From contig JAXLRU010000015.1 of NCBI GenBank assembly GCA_046330935.1, positions 1 through 51,012 on the forward strand: DNA of 51,012 nt, read 5' to 3'. The stretch is from JAXLRU01 sp046330935 (lineage in GTDB: Bacteria; Actinomycetota; Actinomycetes; Actinomycetales; Kineosporiaceae). Below are positions 43,884-51,012 of the stretch, piece by piece (position 1 is the first letter of the stretch; each line of letters opens with the position of its first letter). The translations under genes and the position numbers were made by a program. The notes under the pieces were generated by a model, which was not told the DNA's origin, ran no database searches, and was given only the letters and a program-made list of their open reading frames with translations.

Positions 43884-45601
43884 CCTCCGACCCGTCGGGC
43901 GGGCAGGGGCCGACCGGGCCCGAGGCGCTCACCCGCGCCCTCGTGGCCCTGAGCCGGTTCGTGGCCGACGACCCCGACGTCGTCCTCACCCCGGCCGACG
44001 CCGTCGTCGAGGCCGCCGCCCTGGCCGCCGCCGTCGCGGAGTCCGCCCCCGGCGCGCCCGTCGACTGGCTCGCCGCGGTGGGGGACTTCCGCGTGGCGCA
44101 CCTGCTGCAGGGGTCCGGGCGACCCGTCTCCACGACCGTCCAGGACTTCTTCGACGCAGCGAGCCGCGGCCGGCGCTGGCGCAGCTCGCCGACGGCCGGG
44201 TTGGAGCGGGTGCGGGCCGACTCCGCACGGGCCGCCCACGACTACGCCCGAGCCCTCGCCGAGGTCGCCTCCGCCGCGTGCTCGCTCGGGGAGCCGACCG
44301 CCCGGGTGATCGGCAACGCGTCCGTGGCCGCCGCGGCCCAGCTGTCCGTCGCCGGCTCCCCGCCCGGGCTGCCCTACGGCGCCCCGGCAGCCGGGCCCGG
44401 CGCCACCGTGCTGCCCGTCCGCGGCACCCCCGACACCGACCCGTCCGCCTGGCCGGGCCTGGCCGGGTTGCCCGGGGTCGACGAGATCATCGCCAAGCTG
44501 CGGGGCAAGCTGCCCGTCACCGGGCGCACCGGATTTCCCGAGCGTCCCGGCCAGCGCCTCGGCCACTCCCCGGACGAGGGTCCCGGCGGGGCGGCGTCCC
44601 AGGCGGCTCCCGCGCCCCCCGCGACGTCGCCCGCAGCAGGACCCGCGGTCCCGGAGCCGACGCTGGAGGAGCTGTTCGCCGAGCTGGACGGCCTGATCGG
44701 GCTGGAGAAGGTCAAGCGTGAGGTGCACCGGCAGGCCCAGCTCCTGCGGGTGGAGAAGCTGCGCACCGAGGCGGGGCTGCGCACCCCCGCCATGACTCGC
44801 CACCTGGTGTTCGCGGGCAACCCGGGCACCGGGAAGACGACCGTCGCCCGGCTCGTCGGCAAGCTCTACAAGGCTCTCGGCGTGCTCCCGCAGGGACAGC
44901 TCGTGGAGGTGGATCGCTCCGAGCTGGTCGCCGGCTACCTCGGGCAGACCGCGACGAAGACCTCCGAGGTGATCGCGGGCGCGGTCGGCGGGGTGCTGTT
45001 CATCGACGAGGCGTACGCGCTCGCCGGCGACCAGTACGGCCAGGAGGCGATCGACACCCTGGTCAAGGAGATGGAGGACCACCGCGACGACCTGGTCGTC
45101 ATCGTGGCCGGTTACCCGGGGCGGATGGCGGAGTTCATCGCGACCAACCCGGGCCTGGAGAGCCGCTTCCGCACCCTGCTGATCTTCGACGACTACACCG
45201 ACGACGAGCTCGTCGCCATCTTCGCCTCCCTGGCCTCCGCCGCCGACTTCACGCCCACGCCCGGCTGCCTCGAGCGGCTGCGGGCGATGCTCGGCCTGGT
45301 GCCGCGCGGGGAGGGCTTCGGCAACGGCCGCTACGCCCGCAACCTCCTCGAGGGCGCGATCGGGCGGCAGGCGTGGCGGCTGCGCGAGGTCGCCGCGCCG
45401 ACCGTCGACCAGCTGCGCGAACTGACCGACGCCGACCTCGACGAGGCCGACCTCGACGCCGCGCCGCAGGACGCCGGGCCCCAGGACGTCACGGCCGGAG
45501 CGGAACCGCCACCGGGGGGCGCGACGTCCTTCCCGGCGAGACCAGCCCCGACGACGCCTGATCACCCCCACGAGGCACCGCAGACCGGAGGCCAGGAGTG
45601 A
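43880..45601 (+). CDS. CbbX/SpoVK-type AAA+ ATPase
   Basis: A 573-residue ATPase. The N-terminal 240 residues are helical then Pro/Ala-rich. The AAA domain (about 255-510) has the CbbX start GLIGLEKVKREV, Walker A AGNPGTGKTTVARL, the pore-like SELVAGYLGQTATKT, Walker B LFIDEAYALAG and VIVAGYPGRM, followed by the small lid domain. This family includes CbbX (Rubisco activase) and EccA (type VII secretion); neither pathway is nearby, so its client may be a neighbour such as the TelA protein. GTG 43880 overlaps the upstream stop as GTGA. Confidence 0.88.
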   Translation: MTSDPSGGQGPTGPEALTRALVALSRFVADDPDVVLTPADAVVEAAALAAAVAESAPGAPVDWLAAVGDFRVAHLLQGSGRPVSTTVQDFFDAASRGRRWRSSPTAGLERVRADSARAAHDYARALAEVASAACSLGEPTARVIGNASVAAAAQLSVAGSPPGLPYGAPAAGPGATVLPVRGTPDTDPSAWPGLAGLPGVDEIIAKLRGKLPVTGRTGFPERPGQRLGHSPDEGPGGAASQAAPAPPATSPAAGPAVPEPTLEELFAELDGLIGLEKVKREVHRQAQLLRVEKLRTEAGLRTPAMTRHLVFAGNPGTGKTTVARLVGKLYKALGVLPQGQLVEVDRSELVAGYLGQTATKTSEVIAGAVGGVLFIDEAYALAGDQYGQEAIDTLVKEMEDHRDDLVVIVAGYPGRMAEFIATNPGLESRFRTLLIFDDYTDDELVAIFASLASAADFTPTPGCLERLRAMLGLVPRGEGFGNGRYARNLLEGAIGRQAWRLREVAAPTVDQLRELTDADLDEADLDAAPQDAGPQDVTAGAEPPPGGATSFPARPAPTTPDHPHEAPQTGGQE

Positions 45602-47013
45602 CACCCGTTCCCGCCACCGCGGCCGGCGCCGCCGCGCCACGGCAGGGCGCGCCGTCCCCGGGCGCCGCGACCCAGCTCAGCGATCCCGGCGTCCAGGCCG
45701 CCCCACCCGCGGGTGTTGCCACCTGGGACGCCGCGGCCACGGCGGCCGCACCGTCGGCCGTCTCCGCCCCGGCGGCCTCGGTGGTCCCGGGTGGCGCGGC
45801 CCTGCCCGTCGGGCACACCCCCACCCGGCTGCGGGCCGCCTCGGCACTGGCCGCGCTCGCCGGCATCGCGCTGGCCCTGTTCGGCGCCTGGACCCTGCAG
45901 GCGCGCACCACGGCACTGCATGCGGCCGCCTCCGACGCCGCGCAGCTCGTGCGCCTGCAGCAGATCGACACCTCGCTGGTGAGCGCCGACGCGGCCGTGA
46001 CCAACGCCTTCCTCGTCGGCGGGCTGGAGCCCGCGGCCTCGCGCCAGGCCTACGACGAGGCGATCACCTCGGCCACCGGCCAGATCGCGCAGGCCGCCGC
46101 GGCCCAACCGGCCGACGCGGCGGCGCTCGAGGCGCTCAACCAGCGCGTGATCAGTTACGTCGCCCTGATCGAGCAGGCCCGGGCCAACAACCGCCAGCTG
46201 CTGCCGGTGGGGTCGGGCTACCTCAGTGCGGGCAGCGCCCAGCTGCGCAGCGACGTCCTGCCGGTCGTCGACGTCCTCGTCGACACCACCCAGGCGCGCA
46301 TCGACGGCGAGTTCGCCAGCGCGGGCCGGCACACCGCCACGCTGCTCGCCCTCGGGGTGGCGGTGCTGGCGCTGCTCGTCCTGCTCTCGGTGTGGCACGC
46401 ACGGCGCTTCCGGCGCGTGATCAACGTCCCCCTCGCGGTCGGGACGGTCGCGGCCCTGCTCGCCGTCGCCGCGGGCACCGCCGCCCTCGTGGTCGCCGAC
46501 GGCCGCGCCGACGACGTCCGCAGCGGGGTGCTGGCGCACGCGCTGGCGATCTCGGACGCCCGGACGGCGGGCTTCGACGCCAAGGCGCAGGAGAGCCTGG
46601 GGCTGGTCAACCGCGGGCGGGGGCCCACGTTCGAGAAGCAGTGGGGCGCGGCGGCCGAGACGGTGCGCACCCGCACCGCCGGTTCCGGCTCCGCGTCCAC
46701 CGAGCTGCTGGCCGACTGGGACGCCTACACGTCGGCCCACGCGGCCATCCGCGCCGACGACGACAACGGGGCCTGGGAGCGCGCCGTCGCCAAGGCCGTG
46801 GCGCGTGGCGACGGGTCCGCGAACGCCGCCTTCGAGTCCTTCGCCCAGCGCTCCGGGCAGGCCCTGGACGAGCAGGCGAGCGCCGCCGCTGAGGACCTAC
46901 GGGCCGCGCGAGCCCCGCTGACCTGGGCCGCGATCCTCGTCGTCGTGCTCGGACTGCTCGCCGCTGCCGGCGGCGTGCTCGGATTCGCCCAGCGTTCGAG
47001 GGAGTACCAGTGA
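45598..47013 (+). CDS. glnX: GlnX-like transmembrane signalling protein
   Basis: A 471-residue membrane protein with four helices (about 80-100, 246-266, 278-300 and 440-463), a Pro/Ala-rich cytoplasmic N-terminus, and two helical extracytoplasmic loops (101-245 and 301-439) resembling four-helix sensor bundles. In mycobacteria and corynebacteria GlnX links the lipoprotein GlnH to the kinase PknG, and gene order here (this gene, glnH, pknG) supports the same assignment. Start overlaps the AAA stop as GTGA, and its stop overlaps glnH. Sequence similarity to known GlnX could not be checked. Confidence 0.72.
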   Translation: MTPVPATAAGAAAPRQGAPSPGAATQLSDPGVQAAPPAGVATWDAAATAAAPSAVSAPAASVVPGGAALPVGHTPTRLRAASALAALAGIALALFGAWTLQARTTALHAAASDAAQLVRLQQIDTSLVSADAAVTNAFLVGGLEPAASRQAYDEAITSATGQIAQAAAAQPADAAALEALNQRVISYVALIEQARANNRQLLPVGSGYLSAGSAQLRSDVLPVVDVLVDTTQARIDGEFASAGRHTATLLALGVAVLALLVLLSVWHARRFRRVINVPLAVGTVAALLAVAAGTAALVVADGRADDVRSGVLAHALAISDARTAGFDAKAQESLGLVNRGRGPTFEKQWGAAAETVRTRTAGSGSASTELLADWDAYTSAHAAIRADDDNGAWERAVAKAVARGDGSANAAFESFAQRSGQALDEQASAAAEDLRAARAPLTWAAILVVVLGLLAAAGGVLGFAQRSREYQ

Positions 47014-47975
47014 GCCGTCGTCCCCTCCCGCGCCGCGCCGCCGGCCTGGCGGGCGCCGTCGTCCTGGCCCTCGGCCTGCTCACCGGCTGCGCGGGCACTC
47101 GCGAGTACGCGGCGACGCCGCTGCCCACCACCCCGGCGCCCGCGGCGTCGACGGCGCCCGCGGCCACCCCGGCCCAGTGCGCCGACCTGCTGAACTCCTA
47201 CGACCCGCGGCCGGTCACCTCCTCCTCGGAGGTCCTGACCCGGATCCGTCAGCGGCAGCGCCTGGTCGTGGGCGTGTCGGCCGACACGCTGCTGTTCGGT
47301 GCCCGGGACGCGCGCAGCGGCGCGATCGTCGGCTTCGACATCGACCTGGCCCGCGCGCTGGCGGCGTCCCTGCTCGGCAGCCCGGACAAGATCGAGCTGA
47401 AGGTCATCACGGCGGCGCAGCGGTTGCCGTTCCTCAAGGACGGCACGGTCGACGTCGTCGCCCGCACCATGTCGATCACCTGCGACCGGTGGAAGGAGAT
47501 CGCGTTCTCCGCCGAGTACTTCGAGGCCGGTCAGCGGATCCTCGTCGCCGAGCGCTCGCCGGTGAAGGACGTCGCGGGGCTCGCGGGCAAGCGGGTCTGC
47601 GCTCCCGCGGGGTCGACGTCGCTGGACACCCTGCGCCGGGTGGCGCCGCAGGCCGTCCCGGTGCCCGCCGACACCCACACCCGCTGCCTGATCCTGTTCC
47701 AGCAGTCCAAGGTGGACGCCATCACCGGCGACGACACCGTCCTCGCGGGGCTGGCGTCCCAGGACCCCTACACGCGCCTGGTCGGGCCGAAGTTCTCCCG
47801 CGAGCCCTACGGGCTCGGGCTGCCCCCCGGTGACCCGACGTTCGTCGGCGCCGTCAACACCGCCCTCGCCTCGTGGGTGAGCTCCGGCGGCTGGACGGCG
47901 TCCTACCGCACGTGGCTGGCCGCCGACCTCGGCCCGGGCGTCACCGCACCCACCCCGAGGTACGGACGCCGCTGA
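47010..47975 (+). CDS. glnH: GlnH-like amino-acid-binding lipoprotein
   Basis: A 321-residue solute-binding lipoprotein. The signal peptide ends in the lipobox LLTGC (Cys27), then a Thr/Pro/Ala linker and an SBP_bac_3 domain: QRLVVGVSADTLLFGARD, GFDIDLARALAASLLG, RTMSITCDRWKEIAFSAEYF and LAGKRVCAPAGSTSLDTL. No ABC permease or ATPase is adjacent, so it is a sensor rather than a transporter part, like GlnH of the GlnX-PknG pathway, which senses aspartate and glutamate in M. tuberculosis. Overlaps with both neighbours support an operon. Confidence 0.85.
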   Translation: MSRRPLPRRAAGLAGAVVLALGLLTGCAGTREYAATPLPTTPAPAASTAPAATPAQCADLLNSYDPRPVTSSSEVLTRIRQRQRLVVGVSADTLLFGARDARSGAIVGFDIDLARALAASLLGSPDKIELKVITAAQRLPFLKDGTVDVVARTMSITCDRWKEIAFSAEYFEAGQRILVAERSPVKDVAGLAGKRVCAPAGSTSLDTLRRVAPQAVPVPADTHTRCLILFQQSKVDAITGDDTVLAGLASQDPYTRLVGPKFSREPYGLGLPPGDPTFVGAVNTALASWVSSGGWTASYRTWLAADLGPGVTAPTPRYGRR

Positions 47976-48787
47976 TGCCCGCACCCGCGGCGCCGGGCCG
48001 GTTGGGGGTGGCGGCCCCCGCGGCCGACCTCCTCGCCTACCTCGCCGCCCTCGGTCGCTGGCGCGACGAACGCAAGGCCGAGCTCGACCGGCTCGACGCC
48101 GCCGCCCTGGGCAGCGGCACGCCGGAGGCGTACACGGGCGACCTCGTGCTGTCGATGGCCCTGTGGCAGTCGGTGGCCCGCCGCCACGACGACCTCCAGC
48201 GGGAGTGGGACTCCGGTCGCGCCGACGCAGGCGCGCGGGAGCGGATGTCCGCGCTCATCTGGGGCCGGATGGACGCCACCGCCTCGGGCATGGCGCTCAC
48301 GCTGGTCGAGGCGTGCCGGCTGTCGGACGCCCTCGCCGTGCAGCTGCGGGCGCGGCTGTCGGTGGACCCCAGCGCGGGCGACGACGCCGCGCGGCTGCGC
48401 GCGGCCCGCACCACCGCCGAACGCGTCCGCGACCTCGTGGAGGATCTGCGCCCGCTCGCGGCGGCGTGCGCCGACGACACGGCGTCCGCACTGGCGCGCG
48501 TGGACTCCGACCTCGACGACGCCGCCTCGTGGGTGGCCCGCGGCGCCGACCCGGGGGAGCGGCTGAGCGGCGCCGAGACCCGCCTGGTCCGCCTGGAGCG
48601 CGACGCGATCGTCGAGATCTCGCGCCGCCAGCAGGCCCTGCGCGACGCCGAGACCGCCCGGCGGCTCACCGCGGAACTCGACGCGCGGGGGGACGCGCTG
48701 CGCGTGGAGGCCGCACGGGTGGCAGCCGCCGTCCGCCCTGCCCCGCGCCTGGGCGTGCCCGACGTCGAGGGCGCCTGGCCGCCCTGA
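47975..48787 (+). CDS. Helical protein of unknown function, probably truncated by a frameshift
   Basis: As read, a 270-residue protein of long amphipathic helices rich in Ala, Arg, Asp and Glu, with likely coiled coils (about 195-255), no signal and no membrane segment. ATG 47975 overlaps the glnH stop (TGATG). The end GAWPP is unconvincing. After the GGG at 48769-48771, a single added base would open a frame continuing LAALSDPDGLRAHPARLDAV, so the true protein is probably about 100 residues longer. It lies between glnH and pknG and may be part of that pathway. No family recognised. Confidence 0.65.
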   Translation: MPAPAAPGRLGVAAPAADLLAYLAALGRWRDERKAELDRLDAAALGSGTPEAYTGDLVLSMALWQSVARRHDDLQREWDSGRADAGARERMSALIWGRMDATASGMALTLVEACRLSDALAVQLRARLSVDPSAGDDAARLRAARTTAERVRDLVEDLRPLAAACADDTASALARVDSDLDDAASWVARGADPGERLSGAETRLVRLERDAIVEISRRQQALRDAETARRLTAELDARGDALRVEAARVAAAVRPAPRLGVPDVEGAWPP

Positions 48788-49199
48788 GCGACCCCGACGG
48801 CCTGCGCGCGCACCCGGCTCGGCTCGACGCCGTCCGACGCGCCTCCTCGACGTCGCCGAGGCCGCCCGGCCAAGCGCCCCTGGCCGAGCTGGAGGATCCG
48901 CGCGCGGCTGCGGCATGGCAGGCCAAGCTGACCAGCCGCGGGACGGCGGCGGCCCCGCTGATCGCTGATCGGCGCGCGGCGCGCGCCGGGGGCGAACCGC
49001 GCGGACGGCAGGGTCGACCTCCAGGTTGCCCGGGCCGGGCTCGCCGCCGTCGGCGCTCGCCCGGCGGTGCTCCTGCCCTGCCCTGTGCCGCCGTTCCCGG
49101 CCGGCCGCCCGCCCACACCCTGCAGGCGCCCCGCCCTCGGGCGCGCACCCGCCCGCCACCCTCGGACAGCCCTCAACGCGTCGATCCCGCCGGAGGACC
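48788..49199 (+). other. Stretch with coding signal broken into several frames
   Basis: No intact gene spans these 412 bases, yet protein-like segments appear in alternating frames: LSDPDGLRAHPARLDAV (from 48787), LLDVAEAAR (from 48843), LAELEDPRAAAAWQAKLTSR (about 48880-48940), then VDLQVARAGLAAVGAR (from 49013). Read in order they look like the helical C-terminus of the preceding protein. At least four one-base shifts are needed to join them. Sequence error or decay are both possible. Confidence 0.6.
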
Positions 49200-51012
49200 G
49201 CGACGACCTGCACCCAGCCCGGCTGCACCGGCACCATCCTCGACGGCTACCGCGACGGTGGCGGCAGCCCTGCCCCACGGGCGCGACTGGGGCCGCGCCC
49301 TCGGCTTCCCGGGGGCGGTCGTCCTCTCGGCAGCGGCGTCACCTCCTCCGTCTCCCGCCGCCCCCACCGCGCCGCCGCCAGCCGCTGCGGGGGGCCCTGA
49401 CGCGCCGTCCGTCGCCACCCGGGCCTCGGCGTCCCTGGCGTCGGCCCCGCTGCCCGGCGCGGGCGCGCACCAGGAAGCCGCACCGCAGCGGCACGGGCAC
49501 GTCGTCTACGCGGTTGCGCGGTGCCCGCCTCGGGGCGGGCCTGACGACCGTGCCGCCCGTGCCCGCGATCGACCTGCGGCGGCGCTGCTCGCCGACCTGC
49601 AGGTGCCCGAGGTGAGCGGCGCTTCTGCCCCACCTGCGGGTCCCCGGTCGGGCGGTCCCGGGAGGGCCGGCCCGGGCGCACCGACGGGTTCTGCCCCCAG
49701 TGCCGCACCGCGTTCTCGTTCAGCCCCAAGCTGCACCCGGGGGACGTCGTCGGCGGGCAGTACGAGGTGCAGGGCTGCCTGGCGTTCGGCGGCCTCGGCT
49801 GGATCTACCTGGCGACCGACCGCAACGTCTCCGACCGCTGGGTGGTGCTCAAGGGCCTGCTCAACTCGGGCGACCCCGACGCGTTGGCCGCGGCGATCGC
49901 GGAGCGGCAGTTCCTCGCCCAGGTCGAGCACCCGCTGATCGTCGAGATCTACAACTTCGTCAGTCACGACGGCGCCGGGTACATCGTGATGGAGTACGTC
50001 GGCGGCACGTCCCTGAAGTCGCTGCTCAAGGACCGGATGCGCAAGACGGGCCGCTACGACCCGTTCCCGCTGGACACGGCCATCGCGTTCATCCTCGAGA
50101 TCCTGCCCGCGTTCGGGTACCTGCACGACCTCGGGCTCGTCTACTGCGACTTCAAGCCCGACAACATCATCCAGGTCGGCGATGCCGTGAAGCTGATCGA
50201 CCTGGGCGGCGTCCGGCGGATCGACGACGTCGACTCGGCGATCTACGGCACCGTCGGCTACCAGGCGCCCGAGGTGGCCGAGGTGGGCCCCAGCGTGGCC
50301 AGCGACCTCTACACGATCGGGCGGACCCTGCTCGTGCTGGCCGCAGAGGTCCGCGGCAACCAGACCACCTATGCGACGACGCTGCCGCCCGCCGCCGAGA
50401 TCCCCCTGCTGGCCCAGCAGGACTCCCTGTACCGGCTGCTGCTGAAGTGCTGCGCGCCCGACCCCGCCGACCGCTTCGCCAGCGCCGACGAGCTGCGCGT
50501 GCAGCTGCTGGGCGTGCTGCGCGAGATCGTCGCCGAGAAGGAGGCCGCGGCCGGGCGCCGCACGCTGCACTCGGCGTCCTCGTTGCTGTTCGACCCGCCC
50601 GCAGTGATCGACTCCTCGCTCGGCTGGGAGGACCTGCCCGCGCTGCGCGTGGACGAGTCCGACCCGATGGCGAACTGGCTGCGGACGGTCAGCGTGGCCG
50701 ACCCGGCCCAGCGGCTCGCCGCACTGGACAAGGCGCCGCAGCTGACCGCCGAGGTGCGCCTGGCCCGCGCCCGCGCCGCGCTGCAGGCGGGGGCCTTCGC
50801 GGTGGCCGACGCCGACACGTCGTGGCTGCTCGACGACGACCCGTGGGAGTGGCGGGCGGTGTGGATCCAGGGCCTCGCTGCCCTCGCCCGCGGGGACGCC
50901 CCGGCCGCGCAGGCGGCCTTCAACGCCGTCTACGGGCAGGTCCCCGGCGAGCTCGCGCCCAAGCTGGCCCTCGCCCTGGCGTGTGAGCTGACCGGGCAGG
51001 ACGACGTCGCGG
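49200..51012 (+). CDS. pknG: Serine/threonine kinase PknG, 5' part frameshifted, 3' end outside the window
   Basis: A PknG-type kinase. From 49620 one frame runs to the window end: a rubredoxin-like domain with two CxxC pairs (FCPTCGSPVGR and FCPQCRTAF), then the kinase: AFGGLGWIYLATD, Lys in WVVLKGL, YCDFKPDNII in place of HRD, LIDLGG in place of DFG, and the start of the TPR region. Upstream, PknG-like pieces are in other frames: TCTQPGCTGTILDGY (from 49206), TRLRGARLGAGLTTVPPVPA (ending near 49572) and AALLADLQVPE (ending near 49607). The first zinc motif, normally a second Cys pair after DGY, reads RDGGG. The base triplet where the start should be (49200) is GCG. In mycobacteria PknG phosphorylates GarA. 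Confidence 0.82.

Noticed and set aside
48788..49700. Minus-strand genes in the gap before the PknG core
   Set aside because: The frames are Arg/Pro-rich without domains, while plus-strand frames contain PknG-specific segments in order.

Overview
The window is a very GC-rich, gene-dense stretch of an actinobacterial chromosome. GC-biased third positions, many GTG starts, GTGA/ATGA start-stop overlaps and several actinobacterial hallmark loci support this: a conservon (CvnA-D), a PspC/LiaF-type two-component locus, DUF3817, DUF6350 and DUF3017 proteins, and a glnX-glnH-pknG set. A secreted GH6 cellulase fits a soil or plant-litter actinomycete. The order cannot be fixed from this alone. No rRNA, tRNA, CRISPR, integrase or insertion sequence was seen, so this reads as core chromosome with a few accessory genes.

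Layout. 1-6153: end of an alcohol dehydrogenase, SURF1, DUF3817, a divergent HisH/HisF pair, a TetR regulator facing a DUF6326 membrane protein across palindromic operators, and guaA. 6157-10106 (minus): a PAS-GAF-SpoIIE phosphatase-ATPase gene broken by one frameshift, a sugar nucleotidyltransferase and a Nudix hydrolase. 10348-13648: a tandem Nudix protein and a solitary Eco57I-like DNA methyltransferase. 13695-18727 (minus): a conservon with a fifth downstream gene. 18922-23432: a PspC/LiaF-like envelope-stress locus with a divergent PspC histidine kinase and LuxR regulator. 23476-28923: small membrane proteins, a secreted VldE/VanY-like protein, a PIG-L deacetylase and a secreted beta-rich protein. 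29029-33690: nucleotidyltransferase-like protein, PcrA helicase and the GH6 cellulase. 33944-40800: sucCD, DUF6350, purN, purH and DUF3017. 40878-41854: TfoX-like protein and an XRE/membrane pair. 42048-51012: TelA, an XpaC-like protein, a CbbX-type AAA ATPase, GlnX, GlnH, a coiled-coil protein and PknG. From the XpaC-like gene to the coiled-coil gene consecutive reading frames overlap, so this is probably one operon.

Main points of interest. (1) The HisF-like protein keeps the ammonia gate but has Gln where the catalytic Asp130 should be. (2) TelA, XpaC-like and AAA genes are translationally coupled to the GlnX-GlnH-PknG amino-acid-sensing pathway. (3) About 850 bases at 48770-49610 show coding signatures that change frame repeatedly, and two other genes have single-base breaks in homopolymers, so either sequence errors or decay must be sorted out. 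(4) Eleven genes start 5-8 bases after a TANNNT hexamer, indicating widespread leaderless transcription. (5) The cellulase has an altered catalytic-acid motif, a lysine-rich linker and a shortened CBM2-like tail.
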